Positions 1 through 6,056 of a stretch of DNA of 9,894 bases are shown here, piece by piece (within the stretch, counting starts at the first letter, position 1; every line of letters begins with the position of its first letter). The stretch is from Microcaldota archaeon. Its GTDB lineage: Archaea; Micrarchaeota; Micrarchaeia; Micrarchaeales; Micrarchaeaceae. The stretch covers positions 1-9,894 of the forward strand of contig JASHUQ010000029.1 in the NCBI GenBank assembly GCA_030039935.1. Direction: 5' to 3'. The notes below the pieces were generated by a model. That model saw nothing but the letters and a program-made list of their open reading frames with translations. It did no database searches and had not been told where the DNA came from. A program made the position numbers and the translations under genes.

Positions 1-93
1 CATCAATTGTGGTTCTATCAGTATTGTTATTACTCTGCCACGGTTCACCAACCGTTGATTATAAGTTCTCCAATCTACACTATAGTTCTGCAT
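1..93 (-). CDS. IS5-type transposase, N-terminal fragment cut by window edge
   Basis: An open frame starts with ATG at 93 and runs leftwards off the window without a stop, giving 31 residues that begin MQNYSVDWRTYNQRLVNRG. The pattern W-x-x-Y-N-x-x-L-V-x-R-G close to the N-terminus is typical of IS5-like DDE transposases, where this short N-terminal segment precedes the RNase H-like catalytic domain. The catalytic residues would lie outside the window, so I cannot say whether the gene is intact. The gene reads away from the rest of the window, and a strong hairpin lies just upstream of its start (117-139), as expected if the insertion sequence ends between about 93 and 140. The family call rests on recognising a short motif. 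A non-transposase ORF cannot be excluded. Confidence 0.6.
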   Translation of the reverse strand, partial: MQNYSVDWRTYNQRLVNRGRVITILIEPQLM

Positions 94-116
94 TTTGTCG
101 CCAAAACAAAATGCAA

Positions 117-139
117 CCTGGGGGTTAAATACCCCTAGG
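117..139. repeat. Inverted repeat / hairpin beside the transposase start
   Basis: CCTGGGGGT (117-125) pairs with ACCCCTAGG (131-139) around a five-base loop, TAAAT. This gives a 9-bp stem with a single G-T wobble. It lies 24 bases upstream of the transposase ATG and contains CTAG at 135-138, a sequence compatible with the YTAR-like target sites of some IS5-group elements. It may be part of the element end, a structure limiting transposase translation, or a transcription barrier between the element and its neighbour. The pairing is directly visible; the role is inferred. Confidence 0.5.
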
Positions 140-181
140 AAATAGCGGAATTATTGGACAAACTCAGGCATTGAAAAACTA

Positions 182-188
182 TTTATAT
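182..188 (+). promoter_or_regulatory. TATA box for the 217-642 gene
   Basis: TTTATAT lies in an A/T-rich stretch about 32 bases before the ATG at 217. Archaeal transcription starts roughly 25 bases downstream of the TATA centre, so the mRNA would begin about 5-8 bases before the ATG. No Shine-Dalgarno-like sequence is present, consistent with leaderless or very short-leader translation. Confidence 0.55.
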
Positions 189-216
189 CTGAAAAAACAT
201 TGTTTATTGTGCTTCT

Positions 217-642
217 ATGGTAACAAGAAATAGTCTAAGTGCTACATCTTCAGGAATACAGTCATCTGGAGACATGATACTGGATTGCAGCGGAATGTTC
301 TTCGGATTCGAGGGAGATCAGATAGAGCGGGAATTTGTGATTCCAAGTACTATAGAAAGGTTACGGCTTCCTGACTTTCTCATACTTGGCCTCGAGTTGT
401 ACAAGGAACAAGAAGAAGAATCTGGAAAAACATATATAGATATAGCAGACTCGCTCGTAGGAAGGGGGCTTTTGACAAGCAGAGGTTCGGCCGATAGCGC
501 ACTGCGCGCCCTGACAGCAAGACGCATGGTGGACTTTGTAGACGTTCCTGCAATCAACGGAATGACATTCAGAATTATTAAAATAGAAAACGAGAGTGTA
601 AAGCAATTGTTTGACAGGATCAATGCACATCTAATCGACTGA
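217..642 (+). CDS. Hypothetical protein, possible winged helix-turn-helix
   Basis: This is a soluble protein of 141 residues that I do not recognise. There is no signal peptide or membrane segment. The first 20 residues are rich in Ser/Thr and probably disordered. Residues 28-50 look like short strands. From residue 50 on, the pattern suggests a winged helix: a helix at 51-67, a second near 73-85, a possible recognition helix in the Arg/Ala-rich stretch SADSALRALTARR (about 91-103), and strands at 104-121 (VDFVDV and TFRIIKI) that could form the wing, followed by a C-terminal helix. A DNA-binding or regulatory role is therefore possible, but no family signature supports it. The ATG at 217 fits the TATA box at 182-188. 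It ends 3 bases before the convergent SerK-like gene and lies next to the putative insertion sequence. Confidence 0.6.
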   Translation: MVTRNSLSATSSGIQSSGDMILDCSGMFFGFEGDQIEREFVIPSTIERLRLPDFLILGLELYKEQEEESGKTYIDIADSLVGRGLLTSRGSADSALRALTARRMVDFVDVPAINGMTFRIIKIENESVKQLFDRINAHLID

Positions 643-645
643 GCA

Positions 646-1149
646 TTAACGCCTCAGCAATTCCAGGCTTGTTGCATTCTCAGGCTCTAGAACCTCGTTT
701 TTGTGAAATGTATCCCAAATGCCATTTCCCTCAATGCTCACCATGTGTTTTGTTATATGCGGTTTCAGCCTCCTTCCTGAAAGCGCCATTTCTATTATAT
801 TACTTGGATTATAGATTGATCTGTTGCTATCATTCCAGCTAGATATCTTGACAATTTTCGGATTTTTATAGTCTTCTTCATCTATCACTGCTGCTGATAC
901 GAGGTCGTAGCCAAGCCGCCTGAGCGCTTCTGTCCTATGATGCCCATCTGCTATTACGTGCCTTGTGCCTTTCTTGGTTTTTACAGAAACAGCCACTATG
1001 TCGCGCCTCTGAAACCCGTCTTTTTTCATGCGGCGCATCATTTTCTTAAGTTTACCATCTGACAATTTTTCATGGGAAATTAGGCTCTTTATTCTAAGCA
1101 GTTTCCTTCTTATCTTCAAGAGCGGTTGTGAAGAGGAGCGTTTAACCAT
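646..1149 (-). CDS. ParB/SerK-like protein (possible free-serine kinase family)
   Basis: A basic protein of 167 residues from the ATG at 1149. It carries the ParB/sulfiredoxin-fold signature ADGHHRTEALRRLG at residues 67-80. Upstream is an L-I-S-H-E motif (residues 23-27) followed by a helix and M-K-K-D-G-F-Q-R-R-D-I (41-51), matching the 'hE ... G-x-x-x-x-P-I-x-V ... DGHHR' layout of SerK, the ADP-dependent free-serine kinase of Thermococcus, and of the related SbnI. A Glu in that position and the DGHHR loop are functionally important in SerK. The C-terminal K-P-H-I-T-K-H stretch (about 131-137) resembles the P-P-K-T-T-R-H segment seen in such proteins. It is shorter than SerK (about 240 residues). 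There is no helix-turn-helix domain and no parA neighbour, so chromosome partitioning is unlikely. A GTG five codons upstream (1164) could extend the frame, but the TATA box at 1170-1177 puts transcription start at about 1149, favouring a leaderless ATG. The substrate is unproven. Confidence 0.65.
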   Translation of the reverse strand: MVKRSSSQPLLKIRRKLLRIKSLISHEKLSDGKLKKMMRRMKKDGFQRRDIVAVSVKTKKGTRHVIADGHHRTEALRRLGYDLVSAAVIDEEDYKNPKIVKISSWNDSNRSIYNPSNIIEMALSGRRLKPHITKHMVSIEGNGIWDTFHKNEVLEPENATSLELLRR

Positions 1150-1169
1150 ATTTTTATAATACACTTTAT

Positions 1170-1177
1170 AATATAAA
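1170..1177 (-). promoter_or_regulatory. TATA box for the SerK-like gene
   Basis: On the minus strand this reads TTTATATT, centred about 25 bases ahead of the ATG at 1149. That spacing places transcription start essentially at the start codon, so the gene is probably leaderless. This argues against the in-frame GTG at 1164. Confidence 0.55.
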
Positions 1178-1211
1178 CTTTTGTCTTTTCACAAGCCAAC
1201 ATTTTAATAGG

Positions 1212-1227
1212 TTTATGATATAATATA
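1212..1227 (+). promoter_or_regulatory. Promoter region of the rps19e-ftsY operon
   Basis: An A/T-rich stretch contains TTTATGATA (1212-1220) overlapping TATAATATA (1219-1227), either of which can serve as a TATA element. Transcription would begin near 1240-1250, leaving a leader of about 25-30 bases before the ATG at 1273. It is the only obvious promoter ahead of the seven closely packed genes that follow, and it is divergent from the SerK-like gene's promoter. Confidence 0.5.
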
Positions 1228-1272
1228 TTGAAATGAAGGGCTGCTTCTTTTTGCTCTTATCTTGGTAGTTCA

Positions 1273-1686
1273 ATGTCAAATGTATATGATGTAAAGGCTT
1301 CAGAGCTCGTCAAAGCGGCAGCAATGCAGCTCAAGGAAAAGATAAAGAAGCCTGGCTATATCGCTTATGTCAAATCCGGACCAAACAAGGAAAGGATGCC
1401 AAATGACCAGGATTTCTGGTACATGAGAAGCGCATCAATACTACGACAAGTATACCTGAATGGGCCAATAGGTGTTTCAAGGCTGAGGACAAGGTACGGA
1501 TCAAGAAAAGAGCATACTGTGCACAGGAGGCATTCGCAAAGGGCCGGAGGCAGCATAATAAGAGATGCATTTCAGTCGCTGGAAAGCGCGAACCTCATAA
1601 AGAATACAAAGAAGGGAAGGGTGATTACCCCACAAGGAAAGTCATTCCTTGACAAGATATCAAAAGAGCTGGAAACAAGGCAGTAA
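1273..1686 (+). CDS. rps19e: 30S ribosomal protein S19e
   Basis: Ribosomal protein eS19 is a small-subunit protein of archaea and eukaryotes with a winged-helix-like core, needed in eukaryotes for late small-subunit maturation. The 137-residue product shows the family's conserved centre: D-F-W-Y-M-R-S-A-S-I-L-R (about residues 47-58), then G-P-I-G-V-S-R-L-R-T-R-Y-G (64-76), the basic H-x-x-H-R-R-H segment with G-S-I-I-R (80-98), and the closing K-K-G-R-V-I-T-P-Q-G (about 113-122). The length is near the usual archaeal size. It is the first gene of the operon. Its TAA stop overlaps the next ATG by one base (TAATG at 1684-1688), so the two are probably translationally coupled. Confidence 0.95.
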   Translation: MSNVYDVKASELVKAAAMQLKEKIKKPGYIAYVKSGPNKERMPNDQDFWYMRSASILRQVYLNGPIGVSRLRTRYGSRKEHTVHRRHSQRAGGSIIRDAFQSLESANLIKNTKKGRVITPQGKSFLDKISKELETRQ

Positions 1687-2000
1687 TGATCAAAATGGAA
1701 GAAGAAAACGAAAACGAGGAAAGAAAGCTAAGGAAGAAAATAGCAGGCACGCTAAAGGCAATGCAGGAGGAGCAGCAGAAAAAGGATGTAATGAAACAAC
1801 TGCTTGATGCAAAGGCATATGAAAGATTAATGAACATAAGGATATCGAACAATGAGCTTTACAACCAGATGGTCAACATAATAGTATCTCTTGCGCAGAC
1901 GAACAGGATAACCGGCAAAATGACAGAACAGCAGCTGATTTCAATACTAGACAAGGTGACAGTAAGAAAAGACACAACAATAGAATTCAAGCATAAGTGA
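1686..2000 (+). CDS. PDCD5-family DNA-binding protein
   Basis: The 104-residue product is an archaeal homologue of human PDCD5 (programmed cell death protein 5, archaeal 'DNA-binding protein' family). The Glu/Lys-rich N-terminal helix (about 3-40) is followed by the conserved core L-L-D-A-K-A-Y-E-R-L-M-N-I-R (38-51), the helix E-L-Y-N-Q-M-V-N-I-I-V-S-L-A-Q (55-69), then G-K-M-T-E-Q-Q-L-I-S-I-L (75-86) and a basic C-terminal tail. Family members are compact triple-helix bundles. Nucleic-acid binding has been reported, but the precise archaeal role is unclear. Its constant position between rps19e and rpl39e in many archaea suggests a link to ribosome or chaperone function. The start overlaps the S19e stop. 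A GATC-containing site precedes the alternative Met4. Confidence 0.9.
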   Translation: MIKMEEENENEERKLRKKIAGTLKAMQEEQQKKDVMKQLLDAKAYERLMNIRISNNELYNQMVNIIVSLAQTNRITGKMTEQQLISILDKVTVRKDTTIEFKHK

Positions 2001-2004
2001 TCGC

Positions 2005-2166
2005 ATGTCAAAGAAGACAAACTATACTAAGAAAAGGCTCGGAAGGCACTTGAAGAGAGCCAGAAGAATACCTCTTCTCACAATCTACAGAACCCATAGG
2101 AGAATACAATCTAACAATTATGCAAGGAACTGGAGAAGAACAAAGCTGAAACTTAAGAAAGAGTGA
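2005..2166 (+). CDS. rpl39e: 50S ribosomal protein L39e
   Basis: A 53-residue, very basic protein. eL39 lines the polypeptide exit tunnel of archaeal and eukaryotic ribosomes, where it takes the place of part of bacterial L23. The family is evident from the N-terminal S-K-K-T-x-x-x-K-K-R-L-G-R (residues 2-13), the middle R-R-I-P-L-L-T-I-Y-R-T (20-30), and the hallmark R-N-W-R-R-T-K-L-K (41-49). The usual length is about 50-51 residues. The ATG is preceded by GTGATC, a good match to the 3' end of archaeal 16S rRNA. It lies 4 bases after the PDCD5-like gene and 4 bases before rpl31e. Confidence 0.95.
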   Translation: MSKKTNYTKKRLGRHLKRARRIPLLTIYRTHRRIQSNNYARNWRRTKLKLKKE

Positions 2167-2170
2167 TCTT

Positions 2171-2551
2171 ATGGCAGAAAGCAGAATGCTACTAACAATA
2201 AACATAAGGAAGTATCTTGTCACTCAACCAAGGAACAAGAGGGCAAGGAAGGCTGTCAGTTACATAAGAGAAAGAGTATCTCATTATACAAAGACAAGCA
2301 TAGAGAACGTCAGGCTGAGCCAGGACCTCAATTCGCTAATTGTAAAGAAGTTCTCAAACAGGATGACCCCGGTAAAGCTGAACGTAAAGCTAGAAGCGGG
2401 CAAGGCGGTTGCGGAGCCATTTGCAGAGAGGGTTGAAAAGCAGGAGGAGAAGAAAGAGGCAAAGAACGTGAAAGAGAAAAGCACACCTGCGCAAGCACAA
2501 GAACCAAAACCGGTGGCAAAACAGCCAGCGCAAAAAAGGGAAGAGGAGTAA
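2171..2551 (+). CDS. rpl31e: 50S ribosomal protein L31e with charged C-terminal tail
   Basis: eL31 binds near the exit-tunnel rim of the large subunit in archaea and eukaryotes. Residues 1-82 give the normal domain: strand T-I-N-I-R-K, then P-R-N-K-R-A-R-K-A-V-S-Y-I-R-E-R-V (20-36, the conserved basic helix), V-R-L-S-Q-D-L-N (47-54), and a strand P-V-K-L-N-V-K-L (66-73) in place of the usual conserved C-terminal strand. Residues 83-126 are an added low-complexity tail, first Glu/Lys-rich, then Pro/Ala/Gln-rich, ending K-R-E-E-E. Archaeal eL31 is usually about 80-100 residues, so this tail is extra and probably disordered. The start codon follows GTGATCTT, a strong ribosome binding site embedded in the L39e stop region. 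Confidence 0.93.
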   Translation: MAESRMLLTINIRKYLVTQPRNKRARKAVSYIRERVSHYTKTSIENVRLSQDLNSLIVKKFSNRMTPVKLNVKLEAGKAVAEPFAERVEKQEEKKEAKNVKEKSTPAQAQEPKPVAKQPAQKREEE

Positions 2552-2561
2552 AGTGTTTCTA

Positions 2562-3233
2562 ATGGATGCCATTAAGTGCCAGATAAATGGCAGCGATTAT
2601 ATAGGGGCGTATGCAACCTCTACAGACAAATATACTATTATAGCTGGCAATGTTTCGGAAAGGATAAAGGAGCTTGTAAGCAAGACACTTGCAACAGAGT
2701 GCATAAGCATGATGGTGAGCGGAACAGACCTTGTTGGGCTTTTCTGCAAGGCGAATTCAAATGGAATTGCAATTTCAAATATGATCTCTGATTCTGAGCT
2801 ACATAGAATAAAGGAAATGAAAATTGATGCAAATATAGAGGTAATAGGCAGCTCGCTCAATGCGCTTGGGAATAACATAATAGTGAACGACAGGATAGCA
2901 ATAGTCAACAATGAATACACGGAAAACGACATAAGCCAATTGCGGGACGTTTTTGGAGTAGAGGTGATAAAAGCTGAGATAGGCGGATTCAGGACAATCG
3001 GGGCAAACAACATACTCACAAACAAGGGCTTTGTCATAAACAACAGGGGGACGGACCAAGAAAAAGAAAAGTTCGACAAGTTTACGGGCTTTGATTCTAT
3101 AAGGACAACAGCGAATACTGGCGGACTGAGCATTGGATTGTCCGCAATTGCAAATTCAAATGGAATTCTTGTCGGGAACGAGACTACAGGATTCGAACTC
3201 ACAAGGATAATTGATGCTTTAAACCTTTCCTGA
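2562..3233 (+). CDS. eif6: Translation initiation factor aIF6
   Basis: aIF6 binds the large ribosomal subunit and blocks premature joining with the small subunit, acting as an anti-association and biogenesis factor. The product is 223 residues, the normal family size, with the five-fold pentein repeat visible as recurring N-x-x-G-x-x-x-x-N/G segments: IGAYATSTDKY (about 14-24), NSNGIAISNMIS (66-77), ALGNNIIVND (103-112), TIGANNILTNKGFVINN (146-162) and NSNGILVGNETTGFELTRI (198-216). A GTG at 2553 would add three residues and sits closer to the GGAG at 2545-2548. I prefer the ATG because the family's first strand normally begins about 12-14 residues before the first I-G. It lies directly between rpl31e and prefoldin. 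No LX gene separates it from prefoldin. Confidence 0.93.
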   Translation: MDAIKCQINGSDYIGAYATSTDKYTIIAGNVSERIKELVSKTLATECISMMVSGTDLVGLFCKANSNGIAISNMISDSELHRIKEMKIDANIEVIGSSLNALGNNIIVNDRIAIVNNEYTENDISQLRDVFGVEVIKAEIGGFRTIGANNILTNKGFVINNRGTDQEKEKFDKFTGFDSIRTTANTGGLSIGLSAIANSNGILVGNETTGFELTRIIDALNLS

Positions 3234-3242
3234 CAAATAATC

Positions 3243-3680
3243 ATGGATGAAAACATGGAGCAGATGCCAAAACAGAATCCAGAGGAAAACGTTGCTGTTC
3301 TTAGATATCTTCAACAGCTGTACCAGAACCAGTACAACGCGGTAGTCAGCGAGATGAACAGAGATGTGGAGTACATAAGAGAGCTTAACAACGCGCAGCT
3401 TACTCTTGAAAAATCAAGCTCCATATCAAAGAAGAATTCTGTTATGCATCTTGGCGCAGGAATCTACATAAGCGCAAACATAAACAAGATTGAGAATGTA
3501 ATGCTTGAGATAGGAGCCGGTTATATCCTTGAGAAGAGTGTAGACGAGGCAAAGCAGTTCATAGCTTCAAGGATAGAAAAGCTCACCTCAATTTTTAACA
3601 ATCTTGTCAAAAACAGGAAAGAACTGGAAAAGGCGATAATAGAGGTATCATACAGGCTTGAGGCACTTAGCGCAGGGTAA
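3243..3680 (+). CDS. pfdA: Prefoldin alpha subunit (GimC alpha)
   Basis: Prefoldin is a hexamer of two alpha and four beta subunits that captures unfolded proteins with its coiled-coil tentacles and hands them to the thermosome. The 145-residue product shows the alpha-subunit plan: an N-terminal coiled coil (about 13-58, with L-R-Y-L-Q-Q-L-Y-Q-N-Q-Y), a central beta-hairpin region with H-L-G-A-G-I-Y-I-S-A (69-78) and V-M-L-E-I-G-A-G-Y-I-L-E-K-S (86-99), then a C-terminal coiled coil (101-142). The linkage to ftsY is a known archaeal arrangement. The beta subunit is not in the window. The gene starts 9 bases after aIF6 and ends 4 bases before ftsY. Confidence 0.92.
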   Translation: MDENMEQMPKQNPEENVAVLRYLQQLYQNQYNAVVSEMNRDVEYIRELNNAQLTLEKSSSISKKNSVMHLGAGIYISANINKIENVMLEIGAGYILEKSVDEAKQFIASRIEKLTSIFNNLVKNRKELEKAIIEVSYRLEALSAG

Positions 3681-3684
3681 TCCT

Positions 3685-4689
3685 ATGTTTGATGAGCTTA
3701 GGAAAAAGATTTCCAACACAGTAAAGGGGTTTATCAAAAAAGAAGAAATAGAAGAAAAGAAGGAGGAGCAGAAACTTGACATTAACCTTTCTGCAACTAC
3801 TAAGATAAAGGGAGTTTTCCTTAAGTCTGTGCAGCTCAATGAATCTGAGATAGATGATTTTGCAGAAAACCTTAAGGTGTCGCTTCTTGAATCTGATGTA
3901 TCTTACAAAACAACAGACGAATTCATAGAGCTTTTAAAGAGAAGATTGGGGGAGACAAAGTTCGAATCAAAGAACATAAGGAGCGAAATGGTGGCAAGTG
4001 TCAGGGGTTCGCTTCTTGAAGTTCTAAGAAGGTCGAAACCTGGAGTTGCGCTTAGCGAATTCATAAAGAATAAGATAAGCAGCGGAGACGTTCCTGTAAA
4101 AATACTTTTCCTTGGGCCGAACGGGACTGGAAAGACAACAACCATGGGGAAAATTGCAACCTCATTGAAAAAGGATGGAATACAAAGCGTATTCTCTGCC
4201 AGCGACACATTCAGGGCAGCTGCGATCGAGCAGACGGAGCACCACGCCAACAAGATAGGAATACCAGTAATAAAGAGCAAGTACGGAGCCGACCCAGCGA
4301 GCGTAGCTTTTGATGCAATAGCATATGCAAAAGCACACGGCATTCCTGTTGTCCTGATTGACACTGCCGGGAGGCAGGAAACAAACAGGAACCTGATAAG
4401 CGAAATGCAAAAGATGGTGAGGGTTGCAAAGCCAGATTTTACAATATTTGTTGGGGAAAGCACATCTGGCAACGCGCTGATAAACCAGATTCAGGAGTTT
4501 TCAAAGCATATGAAGATCGATGGGATTATACTGACAAAGCTCGATGCGGATGCAAAGGGCGGCAATGCGATATCCATTGCGAATACAACAGGCATCCCAA
4601 TACTCTTCTTTGGAACCGGAGAATCCTACGATGCGCTGGTGCCCTATACTCCGGAATTCGTTGTCGATTCCATACTTCCGAACAACTGA
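3685..4689 (+). CDS. ftsY: Signal recognition particle receptor FtsY
   Basis: FtsY is the membrane-associated SRP-type GTPase that receives ribosome-nascent chain complexes from SRP54 and passes them to the Sec translocon. The 334-residue product has a short charged N-terminal A region (about 9-35, Lys/Glu-rich), an N domain helix bundle (about 45-130), and the G domain: P-loop GPNGTGKTT at 144-152, the D-T-F-R-A-A-A-I-E-Q segment (I-box/G2) near 175-184, DTAGRQ at 226-231 and TKLDADAKGG at 284-293, ending in a closing-loop Phe-Phe-Gly-Thr-Gly-Glu. The ATG at 3685 is preceded by GGTAATCC, one mismatch from the ideal ribosome binding site. A TTG at 3658 would extend the frame into pfdA and is unlikely. 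It is the last gene of the operon. Confidence 0.95.
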   Translation: MFDELRKKISNTVKGFIKKEEIEEKKEEQKLDINLSATTKIKGVFLKSVQLNESEIDDFAENLKVSLLESDVSYKTTDEFIELLKRRLGETKFESKNIRSEMVASVRGSLLEVLRRSKPGVALSEFIKNKISSGDVPVKILFLGPNGTGKTTTMGKIATSLKKDGIQSVFSASDTFRAAAIEQTEHHANKIGIPVIKSKYGADPASVAFDAIAYAKAHGIPVVLIDTAGRQETNRNLISEMQKMVRVAKPDFTIFVGESTSGNALINQIQEFSKHMKIDGIILTKLDADAKGGNAISIANTTGIPILFFGTGESYDALVPYTPEFVVDSILPNN

Positions 4690-4705
4690 CAACAAGTGCA
4701 TCTCT

Positions 4706-4713
4706 TTTATACT
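4706..4713 (+). promoter_or_regulatory. TATA box for the secretion ATPase gene
   Basis: TTTATACT is centred about 30 bases before the ATG at 4739, predicting transcription from about 4734 with a leader of only a few bases. A TGATCC motif directly precedes the start codon. Together with the 49-base gap after ftsY, this suggests the ATPase gene has its own promoter, although read-through from the upstream operon is possible. Confidence 0.45.
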
Positions 4714-4738
4714 TTATCATTGAATTGCTTATGATCCA

Positions 4739-6055
4739 ATGAAAGACTATCTCTATGATATAGAGGGGGAGCTGGCAAAGGAGCTCTTCGGCAAATTCGC
4801 TATAATAACCAACAAGGAGAAAAGGCTGGAGCTTATAACCTCAACAGCTAGGACAATAAACCCGAACATACGCGACGATGATATAGAGCAGATAATCAAG
4901 GACTTTGACGATTTCTATCCAATAAATGATGCGCTCAAAGATGAGAATATAGAAGATATAATGATAAACAACACAGAGGACATATTTGTGTATGATTCAA
5001 GAGTGGGGCAGAAAAAGCTTGAAAAGAAGCTGAACGACAGGGAGGATCTTGAAAGGTTTGTGAATAAATTGAAGCTTTATGCAACAAACGAGGAGGCAAA
5101 TGGAAACATTATGGATGTGCACCTTCCGACAGGAAGCAGGGCGAACATAGTTTCATCTCCTTTAGGCTACGATATAACAATAAGAAACTTCAAGCCAACA
5201 GCGCTTAGCATGATCGATCTAATAAACTTCAAAGAATTGGATTACCAAATTGCTGCAAGGCTCTGGCTCTATGTTGATGGATTCAATGTAAGACCGGCAA
5301 ACATACTCATAAGCGGAATGCCGGCAGCTGGAAAGACAACGCTTCTCAATGCGATGTTCTCATTCTTCAGGCCAGAGGCAAGGATTGTCACGCTTGAAGA
5401 AACATACGAGCTTGACACCAGAACGCAGGACAACTGTGTAAGGCTCGAAACCAGCGACGACATGCCCCTTCAGGCCCTTGTGAAGAACTCGTTGAGGATG
5501 AGGCCGGACACAATAGTGATAGGAGAGGTGAGGGGACCGGAGGCAAACGACATGATAACAGCGATGAACATTGGAAAGATTGTGATGTGCACAATACATG
5601 CATCATCTGCAAGGGATGCAATAAACAGATTGGAGCATAGCCCAATGAACGTTCCGAGGGACATACTTCCTGTTATAGATTCAATTATAGTGGTAGCGCA
5701 GGTTTTCGAAAACGGGAAACCATATAGAAGGGTTGTGCAGATGTCTGAGATATCGGGGATTGAAACCCAGATCCTTCTTTCTGATTTGTACAGATTTGAC
5801 TACAAAACACATGAATCAATGCCGATCCTGCCCAGCGTTACATATAGAGATACGCTTGCAAAGCTCATAGGGGTTGTCCCGCAGGACATACTTGCTGAAG
5901 AGCAGGTGAGGGCATCAATGCTCATGGCAATGAACAAGCAGGGAATAAGGGATCTAAGAAGCATAAACAAGATGGTAAAGGAGTATTACGACAATCCTGA
6001 GGCAGCGTTGGCAAAACTCGGACTGAAGAACCTGCATCCGATAATAAGGATGTGA
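4739..6055 (+). CDS. VirB11/GspE-type secretion ATPase (type II/IV secretion, pilus family)
   Basis: A hexameric P-loop ATPase of the VirB11/TadA/GspE superfamily, which in archaea powers type IV pilus, archaellum and secretion-like machines at the inner face of the membrane. The 438-residue protein has an N-terminal domain (about 1-170) including the conserved R-x-N-I-V-S-S-P-L region and T-I-R-N-F, then Walker A GMPAAGKTT (193-201), the Asp box TLEETYELD (about 220-228), Walker B with catalytic Glu (IVIGEVRGPEAND, Glu263), and the His box CTIHASSARDAINRLE (His287). All motifs expected for activity are present. It is shorter than many archaeal GspE-like proteins. No TadC/FlaJ-type membrane partner or pilin gene is adjacent, so its machine cannot be identified from this window. 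Its TGA is 1 base from the convergent top6A stop. Confidence 0.9.
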   Translation: MKDYLYDIEGELAKELFGKFAIITNKEKRLELITSTARTINPNIRDDDIEQIIKDFDDFYPINDALKDENIEDIMINNTEDIFVYDSRVGQKKLEKKLNDREDLERFVNKLKLYATNEEANGNIMDVHLPTGSRANIVSSPLGYDITIRNFKPTALSMIDLINFKELDYQIAARLWLYVDGFNVRPANILISGMPAAGKTTLLNAMFSFFRPEARIVTLEETYELDTRTQDNCVRLETSDDMPLQALVKNSLRMRPDTIVIGEVRGPEANDMITAMNIGKIVMCTIHASSARDAINRLEHSPMNVPRDILPVIDSIIVVAQVFENGKPYRRVVQMSEISGIETQILLSDLYRFDYKTHESMPILPSVTYRDTLAKLIGVVPQDILAEEQVRASMLMAMNKQGIRDLRSINKMVKEYYDNPEAALAKLGLKNLHPIIRM

Positions 6056-6056
6056 A

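Noticed and set aside
646..1164. Chromosome-partitioning ParB
   Set aside because: The DGHHR loop is ParB-like, but there is no helix-turn-helix or dimerisation domain, no parA neighbour and no parS-like sites. The flanking motifs fit SerK better.
2597..3256. A 219-codon open frame on the minus strand opposite aIF6
   Set aside because: It lies wholly antisense to a clear aIF6 gene, has no recognisable domain, and its composition is the mirror of the coding strand. No promoter or ribosome binding site is evident.
3658..3684. Extension of ftsY to a TTG codon inside prefoldin alpha
   Set aside because: The ATG at 3685 follows a near-ideal ribosome binding site and gives the usual FtsY N-terminus. 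The extra nine residues have no family support.
3903..4472. A 189-codon open frame on the minus strand opposite ftsY
   Set aside because: It is antisense to the conserved GTPase domain of FtsY, and the apparent hydrophobicity is what reverse reading of such codons produces. No independent support.
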